Source: Tomocerus qinae
Lineage: Eukaryota; Arthropoda; Collembola; Entomobryomorpha; Tomoceridae
Assembly (NCBI GenBank): GCA_020055645.1
Contig: JAECZT010000018.1
Span: 62,001-126,000 of the forward strand
DNA: 64,000 nt
Direction of reading: 5' to 3'
The notes below the pieces were generated by a model. The model was not told where the DNA came from, did not search any database, and saw only the letters and a list, made by a program, of their open reading frames with translations. The position numbers and the translations under genes are program-made. Shown one piece after another: positions 34,081 to 44,005 of this stretch (position 1 is the stretch's first letter; the number at the start of each line of letters is the position of its first letter).

Positions 34081-34639
34081 TGAACCTGCCTTCCTTATAA
34101 TTCTCAATGCCTGCTAACTTATCCAATATTATACTTTTACAATAATCTGTGTGTTACTATGTGCTTCCTGATGATACGTTCCGCGTACCATTTACAATAT
34201 TCAAACTTATTCCAATTAGTATCTAATTACTTTTACAATCATCCTGATTTAAATTAACAAATTTAAATGATAACTATTACAATGCATTACTTCCAAAGAA
34301 AAATTATCTATGTGCTTTTAAGTCTTAGTCTTTGACAGCATAAAATAATGTTTAAAACATAATATTTCTATGTAAAACTTTCAATTAGCATTACTTATTA
34401 ATATCGAATACTATAAAAATAAAATAAAGTATACTTATAGTTATACAAAATCATAAGTATTAGTTAGACAAGGTATTACTAACTCACGATGAATACAGGT
34501 CGTTCACTTCGTCTTCAACTTATGCTTTTCCAGTAAAATCACTTACTAGCTTATGTTAATTGCTCTGCCAACTATACTCAGCTAGCATTCAAATCACTGC
34601 TTTTTTTTATCTCCAGTTAACCTCAACCAGATTGCCCTT

Positions 34640-34760
34640 TCGGCTACTCCAACCATACAGCGGCTAGAATATGCAACGCTTTCCTTTCCAACCAATAACG
34701 GCTAGATGCAATGCATTACCCCTCCAACTGCACACAGCTAGATTGCAATGCTTATGTATA
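34640..34760. repeat. Threefold ~45-bp repeat in the leader
   Basis: Three units with 'cggctaga.tgcaatgc' and 'cctttccaac' or 'cccctccaac'. 'ttacccctcca' is also found in the repeats at 30690 and 30800 near the other end of the internal region. Confidence 0.45.
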
Positions 34761-35709
34761 CGTGTCTTGGTATACGATGCTATTTGCTTGCTGAAGTTCT
34801 TTAGCCAGGTCTTATCTTTCCCTTAGCCAATGGCGTTGCAAGCGTCTCTAGAACTCAGAATAGACACAATTAACATAAATTCTTCGGTTGGTACATGAAT
34901 GCATAATTTGACCTTTGCTTGAAGTTTTGTCCATTGCCCCTCCAAAACTTTAACTTTCTGATTCAACGTATACTGACATCAAATACGTGTATTTCTTCAC
35001 AGTTTTATACTTTCCCAAGACAATAAAATGATTTAGAATTTTATAAGAATTTGGCTTTGCTTTTCAATAAAATACTGTCAATAAAATGATACTGAAACAG
35101 TTACAATGAAATCAACAGAAACTGACTTAGCTCGTAATTTGTCTTTAGTTTGATATAAAATATAAAATTCTGTTTCTCTGGCATAAAATAAATTGCTCCA
35201 AATTACGTGCATGAAATTAGATCTTAGGTTGTATAATTCGGCTTCTCCACAATGAAATTGCTTCTCCCAAAATTTCGGCTAACTGAAGGTAGTAAAATAG
35301 AACGATACTTTCGTTACCAATTACGATGTGGCCTCCTTTCCGCTCTAATTCGGATGATCAGCGTCAGCTCCAGTTTCTCCTCTGCTCGCTGTCGGACTCG
35401 GATCTCGGTTTCCCCCAGGCACAGATCGAAATTTTGAAGATGTTCACAAGCGTACTCGTCCTTCTCTCCTTCTCCAGAATCACCAGTCTCCAGAACCTCC
35501 AAATTTTGGTAGTTTTTTTACGGCAGCACGAACTCACGGATGATAAAACTTGGTTTCACACAGTTCAGAATTTTAGCACAGTCAGATAGCTATTTCACCG
35601 TTTTATCAATGTCACCGTAGCCAATTTTAATTTTTCTTCTTAACGCACTCAAATTTTTCTCCAATTCACGAAGTTTGTAGTATCACAAATTCGCAGAAAT
35701 TAGGATTTT

Positions 35710-35721
35710 GTTTCGGCACCA
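35710..35721 (-). other. Primer binding site
   Basis: TGGTGCCGAAAC on the minus strand begins 2 nt after the 5' LTR. TGG pairs with a tRNA 3' CCA; which tRNA primes was not determined. Confidence 0.7.
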
Positions 35722-35723
35722 TG

Positions 35724-36164
35724 TGTTACGGAGGCTAAACTGAGTCCTACCTAATGCTATCGGTTATTGGATGCACTGGTACTGTCCCTACCGTAATTGT
35801 AGACTGAATAAGGTTCCATTCCCTAGATTCAAACCTCCTATGTGCAAGAGGCGAATACTTCAAAACTCTCGATCCACTCAACAATTCAGACACAATGATT
35901 TATTAACTCGAACACAATTATTACAGCTTCTCATTGCGAACTAATCTCAGCTCGCGCAGGTAACATTCCTGCAAGTCAGGCCGAACACAGGCCAGGTCTC
36001 AGTCAACACGACTGGATTGGTAGCTCTCCTCTGCAACGACTCCGCACGACTGGCTCTCCTGATGTAGATTGGCTCCTTTTATAACCTTTCTGACGTCGGT
36101 TGTAGTCGTAGTCCTCGTAGTAGATAATGTAAAGTAGTCTCCCACTCTGTGCTAGCTACGTACA
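35724..36164 (-). repeat. 5' LTR of the retroelement
   Basis: Same 441 bp as the left copy except two substitutions. Being upstream in the minus orientation, its TATAAAAGG (36083-36075) would drive the genomic RNA. Confidence 0.92.
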
Positions 36165-36717
36165 TTATAAACATCAGAACAATAATACAAATTCACATAT
36201 AATAAGATGATACATGATTATTGGTGATTGATTAGAAATAATTAGCTAAAGAAGACAATCCGTTTTCCAAAATCCCGGAATCATATTTTTCTGATTTTAA
36301 AGAGGAACATTCTGGGATGTATATTAAAAATAGAGTATTTTATTATTCCCTGTATTAGAAACTACGAAGTACAGTTACTGTTTTGGTTTAGTAATTTTTT
36401 CATTTGACCCGGAATTGTTTTAATTACTGTGATGGGTGGTCTGCTTAATTTCTCTTGAGTGCCAGGTTCGCCCCTTAGCTGGGTTCACTAGTAGATATAT
36501 AGACAGGTAAATTTATTACTCTATCTAAAACGTTGGTTATAAAATGGAATTATATCAATAAATGTATTACAATACTTCATATAGGCACTGTATATGAAGA
36601 AGTGTACATTTTTCCAATCATCACAATGTACTAATGTAATAAATAGACGCTTTAATATTCCTTAAGCATTAACGAAAGTTTTAACTGATTGGTACTAATG
36701 GAAATTAACTATTGTTC

Positions 36718-36926
36718 AGGAACTCCATTAATCACTTACGAGCGATTAACTTTTGGTCGACTGATAATTAAAAATACAGCGTTGGAGTATTGGACTAGTG
36801 TTGAACACTGTTATGATTTTCTACTTCAACGTATCTAGTACATATAAAGTAATCAGTTTCTCTGTGCTATACGACAACGAAAGTTCAGTATTATATCTTG
36901 TTGCATATACCCTAAAATATTTCATC
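36718..36926 (+). promoter_or_regulatory. Conserved 5' flank of IR copy 4
   Basis: Counterpart of 7790-8001, still highly similar ('ttttggtcgactgataatta', 'ataaagtaatcagtttc'). The promoter was copied with the gene although the gene has since broken. Confidence 0.4.
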
Positions 36927-38800
36927 ATGAAAATCGAAAAAATGTACCTCTCTTCCCTAATTTTCATATTATTTTCCGCAAAGTGGAAGGTAACATGTGT
37001 AAATTTGGAAATCTCGTCAGAACGGGATTGCACAATACATCTGATCAATTTTGGTGACAAATATTTAGGAGACGAAGTAATCGTTGAGAACCAAGGAAAG
37101 TACAGACCTTGGACCATTTCATCAAAATCCTTTGCTCTGTCTCAAATTGAGTTCACTTACAATGAAAAATGCGACATAAATATCGTCATTGGGGGCCATG
37201 GAGACGAATACTTCGGACTGCTCGCAAATGATTGGGTCGACGTTCCACTTCCACGAATTAACAGAAAGGAATCCATTTACGTATTCATTTTTACCAAGAA
37301 GCGTCACATTCCATCGAAACGGATTGTAAGACGAGATTTAGCACATTTGAACTGTCAGATGTACGTTTACTTGATTTCTCAACCCTCCAAGAAGATAATA
37401 CAGAAATTGTTCCTTTGTCCGTTCTGCGAAGCAGACAATGTTCATGTTGACTGTACGGTGATGTCTATGAATTTGGGATCTGATTTATTAACTGGATTTT
37501 GGGAGTATTTGAACGAAAATATGAACAAAGGAAAAATCTTCGTGTTCGACTCGGACCTAGGCCCGACGCTAAAGTTTATTGAAGACAGACCAGGAAAATA
37601 TTACGGATCTGAGTTGGTGACTTACAACATGGCAAAAGGTGTCAACGGATCCCTCCGTTTTTATACACATGGCGAAATAGGATTATTTTTTGCCCCGACA
37701 GTCATTAGCAATTAGACATTAGCAATTTTATTAGAACGAAATTAGGTAATAATAATTACTTTATTTACGTGCTGAATATAACAACAATTAGCTTAATGTA
37801 TTGCATGTCAAAAGACGACCTGGCAGAAAAGCAGTTTTCTTATTTAGTTTGGTTATCCCCATTCCCATGGGAAATTTGGGTTTTGATCGGGGCAAGCTTT
37901 TTAATATCATGTCCACTACTTCGCGAAAAATCCTGGTCGAGAAAACTTTTCAATACTTTCATATTAATTTGTAGACAGGACATCGACTTGAAAACCAATT
38001 TATATTTTATTTTATCTATGGTGGCATTGTTTATGGCAACCTGTTACGAAACTATAATCACTAGTCAGATAATCGTTCCTCCTGATACAATACTTTATCA
38101 AAGATTAGACGAATTGCTTCACAATGGCTACAAAATATACATATGTCTTGGGCATAGTGGAATTACTCCTGAAAATTATGACTTTCGAATTAGGAGCTAC
38201 ATCCCTATGCTAGCCAAATATAAAATAACTAAACATACAGAAGATTATTTTATGTTTGACAATTACCAGTTGGGGCATGTAGATCAGTTAAATTATTCCA
38301 ACATACTATTACAGCATCCCCAGTTAGTTATATCCAGCCCTACCAGAACGGCAGAGATAAATTTGATTCATTTAAGACAGACAACAAAATTGGAATGCTT
38401 TATTTTACCTGACACTACCCCACCCGAATTGCAATATTATATATTTTACAGACATTTCAAATACAGATTTAAGTCACTAATGCAAAAATACGGAGAGGCA
38501 GGTCTACTCAACTTCTGGTACAGTATGGAAAATTTTAGAGCTATAGAAATTCCGGTGCAGAAGGCAAGTGCTAAAGACGTTAGTTCGCAGCCAAGAGCTA
38601 TTACCATTACATTCAAAATGATTAATATTTTCACTATAGCTGGTTTAAATTTATTAACTTTATGTCTACCAGCTTTAATGATAGAAATGGGATACAAAAA
38701 TCGAAAGAGGTATATTACAAACATTTATGTAGCATTTGTATTGTTAAAGAGTTATTTTGTTTATGTGTTTCAATGTCTACATAGATTACTTTTATGCTAA
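36927..38800 (+). pseudogene. IR-like chemoreceptor, copy 4, frameshifted
   Basis: Starts at the conserved ATG with a signal peptide (MKIEKMYLSSLIFILFSAKW). Open to 37715, where a local duplication of 'cattagcaatt' gives a net gain of 11 nt against the intact copy at 8780 and creates a TAG. From about 37730 the rest of the receptor, including M1, M3 and M4, continues undamaged in another frame to the TAA at 38798-38800. A single lesion implies recent inactivation; an assembly error should be excluded. Confidence 0.8.
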
Positions 38801-39195
38801 TTAATGTTGTCAAGTGCCTAAATCTATAGGTAGGTAATAATATAAAATATATGTCTGAAAGTAGCAGTTAATTTTTGTTAGTAGCTACATTTCGTTATCT
38901 ATATAAGTGGGTAGAATTCAATATAAAAACACGAATAAAATAAACCGTCAAGTTATTAATATTAATGGGCATTCAAATATAAACGTATATTGTGGCTTAA
39001 TTAGTTGATGTATTTATTGCGGCTAGTTTCTTACGGGTTATAGATATGGGAGGTAAAAATCCTAAAATTTAGTGCTAACATGTATTGTCCTTATACTGTG
39101 TGAGGAATTGTATAGGATGATGTGCATGTGGTTATGTTAAGTGATTATGGTATATTATGTAATATTATATGTAGTTGGAATTAATTCTAGGCAAT
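38801..39195. repeat. IR-family 3' flank, least interrupted copy
   Basis: Runs from the stop of IR copy 4 through 'ctatataagtgggtagaatt' and 'gggcattcaaatataaacg' to 'tagttggaatt'. Serves as the empty-site reference for the insertions at 9939 and 11016. Confidence 0.6.
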
Positions 39196-40629
39196 AAAAA
39201 TTTATATAGTATAGAAATAAATTAGCATGCAAAACAAAGATTCTTTATTACTCCGGTTTAACCTACTTAAATTGTTGTATCATCTCATTGCGAATATTGA
39301 AAAATGTTAGAAAGGCAAAATAAAACGAGAGAGATAATGTTAACTTTTACATATAGCCGTAACCGTCCTAAATTATTTGGCAAAGCTTATGGCAAAGCTA
39401 ATATTTATACACGCACATCCTCTCATTTCCCCACAGAGTATAATTGTAAGTACAATACCTACAGTACAGTACTAACAGAAAATATTAGGACTACTACTTC
39501 CCATACACATAATTTCTAGAAGTAATAATAATATATACTTGCTTACAAACTAGCCATATAAAATATATTAACTAATTAAAATATGTATATCTTGCAACTA
39601 ATTAATTTCCGATATAATTTCACGGCGTCAGATATGGCCCTTAATTAAAAAATATTTGTTATAGAATGTAAGGTATGTGCGACAATCACAGGTACTCAAC
39701 TGCCCACATCAATTTCAACACAAAAACAGCCAAAAACATAAAAAATAATTTACGGCATGCCGCCAAATAATATCCATAGCAGAATTCGTAGAGAAAGAAA
39801 TTAATTTGGTTATTTATGGCCAAATTCATCCCTTAAGCAAACTTGACAATTTTTTTAGATTTCGCCATTATCTTCTTATTATATTATTATTTCAACCTAA
39901 TTTTGAGCTTTTATCTCTCTTAGAGAAATTGACCCTTAGTAGCTAGTAGAATTTTGAAATATCCTAGATAATGTTCGGTTTTGAAACACTTAGTAGGGAA
40001 GAGAGATGGGGAAAGAAAGAAGTGGGATAAGAAGTAGAAATTAAACCCATGTATCTTTTACTTCAATAATGTAATTTCAAAAATGTCACGTTTGTAAATT
40101 TATACTTTATTGATCTGGTATTGGTGTCATAATATTAACTTCACGAATTTGTAATAATAGACCAATAAATAATTGATGCACCTGTTCTACTATATAAAAG
40201 TACATTTTACATTCAAGTATTGGAAAGAGGTCATTAATTATAATTACATATGATTCATTTAAGTTTGTTCCTGGTATTCATTGTTTTGGTTAGTATCATT
40301 TTACACTTCCGTCTGTTGTATGATATGCGCAATACAATGAGTGTATAGCCGTAACAGGTACTACTACTCAACGTCGATTCGTTTGAAAACACACACTATT
40401 ATTATATACAGCATTGTGCAGCAGTTGGATACCACGTAAGAACAAAATCAAATATGTATAAAAAATGTGCTTTTAAATCCAAGATTTTTCATAAGTACTT
40501 ATATTAGGTTTGAAAATACGAATATACAGAGTGCAATAGTTTACTTACATTTCATTAAATTCATTAGTGTGTGTTTTACAGATAATTAACTTTGCCTCTC
40601 ATCAGAAAATTAGAATTACTACCGGCACA
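39196..40629. other. Spacer and upstream region of gene A copy 2
   Basis: No gene seen. Aligns with about 12830-13920 and 18005-18487. The uninterrupted target of the P element lies at about 40060-40085. TATATAAAAG at 40191 is the sister of the gene A TATA box. Confidence 0.5.
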
Positions 40630-41755
40630 ATGAGTGCGGAAAATGAATATCATGGTGAATTCCCGGAATACACTTTGGACTGGCTTGGTCCATACACTGA
40701 ATTGGGTAGTGCCGTAGTGCGTCGCTTTAACGAGGATGTTGTTTTAGTCCAGAGAATTATTGCTAAAAATAAAAAAGACTTCAAAAGCGAGTCTGACGCT
40801 CAGAGTTACGTTCAAAAGATTGTCAGAGCATTTGTTGAATCAGTTAGCAGGACTGCGGAAAACCTGGTTGAACTCAATGTAGAAATCATTAGAGAGTTGA
40901 ACAAGCGACATCCAACTTTGGCTTGGCCTTATGACAGAAAAGGTACAATTAAAACCATAAACCCAACTAAATAATCGGGATTTAATGCTAACTACATAAT
41001 ATTATACCAATAAATTAAATATTAAATTAATTTTTTAGAAAATGATCCCTTGCTTAAAAATGTACCAAAAATAAATCCTCTAAAAGTAAAGCTGTATGTG
41101 AAAAGGATATCAATGCAGTCAAGTCTAAGAATAAAGAATCTTCTCAAACCGTCCATCCAATACAGACCAAGATGTTTTCGTTGCGACTAGTAAGATGTGA
41201 TAGCGAATTCTGGCCTGAAACACAAAATGTAATAAATAAAAGCCCAAACGTTGTTGGCGATCCAATGCCTGGTCCTTCCAAGCTGTCCCATTTGCCATAT
41301 ACGAAGTTGGTTAGACCAAAAGGCAATAAGAGGGAGGTTAAAAAATTTCTGTTACGGATTCTTCAAATGTTGTTTGTAATGTGTCCAAGATGTTAAAGAA
41401 GAAACGAAAATTGCTGACACCGAAAGACTCAGTTCTGATGAAACCAGCCCAAATTCATACGGGGTCAGAACCTCTGGGCAGGAAAAACAAAAACGCCGGA
41501 AGTCAACTCTGTAAGCAGGAATCATTTGATGATTCTTCGGATACGAATTACAGCCATCGGAAGGCTAAGCAAGAAAAATCGACGACAGTGGTCCCACTGG
41601 CTGAAAACCAATTCCACTCGGCATCAACTTCAAAGAAGAAAAATAATTTCCAGCTAAAGTGGACACAAACTTATTCTTCAGCTGAACACTGCATATTACG
41701 AAACTTTAAAATTAAAAAATTAGAACATAATTACAAAAAAATGTCAAAACATTAG
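40630..41755 (+). pseudogene. Gene A, second copy, frameshifted in exon 2
   Basis: Exon 1 (40630-40942) is intact, 104 codons, about 88% like the copy at 18488, with the same phase-1 donor. Exon 2 begins at 41039 but loses bases near 41060 and again near 41345 ('ggttaaaaaattt' against 'ggttgaaaaaattt'). The tail is thus split over three frames, with pieces at about 41172-41345 and 41381-41755. Both lesions lie in runs of A. A truncated protein from exon 1 is possible but not supported. Confidence 0.75.
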
Positions 41756-42020
41756 GTTATTTTCAATGACTGTTGAAATTACAGAGTTGTTTTTATGTAA
41801 ATTGCGGACATTAAGTATTTCAGACAAGGTTAATTAGAATTTTTGATTAAATTGGTCAAAACTTAAATTAAATGGTTAAGATTAAGTTCGTAAATTTTAA
41901 ATAGGAGGAAGCCAAGGCCTTTACTATTTGAAAATATTAAATGGTTCCTTTTTAAGTTGTATGTTGTTTATTTGTACCCATTAAGATTTATATCCTCCTA
42001 AAAACTTTATAAAATTTAAT

Positions 42021-42268
42021 CAAGCACGTATGCAGAACTGAGTTTCGGAGGGGGCTAGATTTCCAATAGATATTTTTAAGGATATATATTCGCGCGTAGC
42101 GCGAAAATTTTTAGCATTTTTTGAAGGAAATGAGTCAAAAAAGGCCTAAAAATGGCAAATAATCGCGCGGAGCGCGAAATTTTTTGCTATTTTGAGAAAA
42201 AATTCCCTTTTTCTTGGATTTCGGGGGGGGGCTTCAGCCCGTAAAGCCCATCCCTAAATACGTCCTTG
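42021..42268. mobile_element. hAT-type MITE, 248 bp, TSD AATTTAAT
   Basis: Ends CAAGCACGTATGCAG and ATACGTCCTTG; the exact duplication AATTTAAT at 42013-42020 and 42269-42276. The homologous site in the first block (about 19912-19923) is empty. GC-rich interior ('cgcgcgtagcgcgaaaattt'). Confidence 0.8.
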
Positions 42269-42994
42269 AATTTAATTACGGGCTTTAACCTCAAGGACTC
42301 TCCTCTACACTGTCTTGGATCTTTATGCCAATATTTTTAAAGCTTTATAATTAGGAAATATTTAATGTGTAAGGTAGTTTGGTTGGCCGTAAACTATTAT
42401 TAATTTTGGTTTCTATTAACTACTGGGTAGATTTTGGTGCATATTTACCTTTTTCAAAGGGTACATGTATTGTGTCTAAAAATATTAAGTTAGAATGATT
42501 TTATTTTATTAAATCGGAGTGGGACTCAATTAAGCTTATTTCTAAATTCTAAGGAAAGAACAAAGTGATAATAATAATACATTCACCTGCTTTTCCCATA
42601 CAATTTTATTTGGATCGTTAATCGCTGATTTTCGGTTATCCACTTTTATTTGATTCGTCGTTTGATTAAGCCAATTCAATTAATGTTTTAGATAATGCAC
42701 CACAAAGTAGTTTACCCGAAGTCCATCACACGCAATGTACCTATGTCGGGTAAATTTGAAAGGCACCATTATCCAAAAAATTAATAAACAATATCTAAAA
42801 ACTTATTACAAATATTCATAACAAGATTGAGATAGTGATTAGAGTATTGGGGGGTAATGTTTTGCTTCATAAAAATTGACAGTTGAAATTTCATTCTTAA
42901 CTTTTGAAAGGCAAAATTTGTAATTTTTGTCCTCTAAGTCCAACATGCATTTCATCGCCGTGATAAGCCACTTATTAGGATCGAAGTTTAAGTA

Positions 42995-44003
42995 CAGGGT
43001 GTCAAACTAGGATTCAGGCCCTATGTATCTAAAGAACCGTAAGTAATACGACAAAACCGTTGATACCAATCCAAAGCCCGTGCAAAGTTACATTGAAACA
43101 CCGGTTATCATCAACTTATTCCTCCGCATTCGCTTACACCAGCAGTTCTCCCAAAAAAAGTTGAAAATATAAATTCTAGCTAATTCGTGACCAAATCTCT
43201 CGCGGGGGCTGAATTTAGGCAGCGGTACTGTGTTGCCACTGTTTCCGCTGTTGCCGCTGGGAGTTGTGGGGGTGAGCGGCAACAGCATAATAGCGGAGAC
43301 AGTGGCGACACGCTATAACCACTGGCGGCAACTGTGGCGACACGCTACAACCACTAGCGGCAACAGCGGCTACACGCTACAACCACTTGTGGCAACAGCG
43401 GCTACACGCTGCAACCACTAGCGGCAACAGAGTTACATTAATCTGATTTCCTCTGTTGCCGCTAAACCTAATATATTTCAGTGCACTGTTGCTCTGAGCT
43501 CAATGCTCTAAGACAAGAGCAACAGAGGAAACCAGATTAATGTGTCTCTGTTGCCGCTGGTCAGTGTTGCAGCTAGTGGTTGCAGCGTGTCGCCGCTGTT
43601 GCTGCAAGTGGTTGTAGCGTGTCGCCGCTGTTGCCGCAAGTGGTTGTAGCGTGTCGCCACTGTTGCCGCCAGGGATTCTAGCGTGTCGCCATTGTTGCCA
43701 CTGTCTCCGCTATTATGATGTTGCCGCTCATTCCCATACCTCCCAGCGGAAACAGTGGCAACACAGTACCGCTGCCTAAATTCAGCCCCCGCGAGAGATT
43801 TGGTCACGAATTGGCTAGTAATTTATTTATATTTTCAACTTTTTTGGGAGAACTGCTGGTGTAAGCGAATGCGTAGGAATAAGTTGATGATAACCGGTGT
43901 TTCAATGTAACTTTGCACGGGCTTTCGATTGGTATCAACGGTTTTGTCGTGCTACTTACGGTTCTTTAGATACATAGGGCCTGAATCCTAGTTTGACACC
44001 CTG
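42995..44003. mobile_element. 1-kb foldback element, TA duplication
   Basis: CAGGGTGTCAAACTAGGATT at the left is exactly mirrored at the right; arms of nearly 500 bp pair across the whole element with a short loop near 43480. TA at 42993-42994 and 44004-44005. Each arm holds about four units of a 32-bp minisatellite (cgacacgctacaaccact...). No transposase. Open frames within are products of the repeat. Confidence 0.82.
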
Positions 44004-44005
44004 TA

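Larger units (their letters stand above)
33361..35709 (-). other. Long leader of the retroelement with internal repeats
   Basis: About 2.3 kb without coding sequence between the PBS and the retropepsin-like ORF. Contains the repeat arrays listed at 33535-34080 and 34640-34760. Small ORFs near 35250-35590 overlap on both strands and show no domain. Confidence 0.5.
27684..36164 (-). mobile_element. Non-autonomous LTR retroelement with antisense gene (8481 bp)
   Basis: Oriented on the minus strand. 5' LTR 36164-35724, PBS 35721-35710, long leader, retropepsin-like ORF 33360-32995, Gag ORF 32880-31177, polypurine tract near 28142-28130, 3' LTR 28124-27684. The 6-bp TTATAA at 27678-27683 and 36165-36170 looks like the target duplication. 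The LTRs differ at two of 441 positions, so insertion is recent. No reverse transcriptase, RNase H or integrase motif was found on either strand; it must borrow them. Between Gag and the 3' LTR lies a plus-strand spliced gene (28760-30310), antisense to the element. Confidence 0.9.

Noticed and set aside
27678..36170. piggyBac-like insertion because of TTATAA flanks
   Set aside because: piggyBac duplicates TTAA; here LTRs, PBS, polypurine tract and Gag show a retroelement.
43088..43807. ORFs on both strands in the 1-kb palindrome
   Set aside because: Mirror products of the palindrome and its 32-bp repeats.
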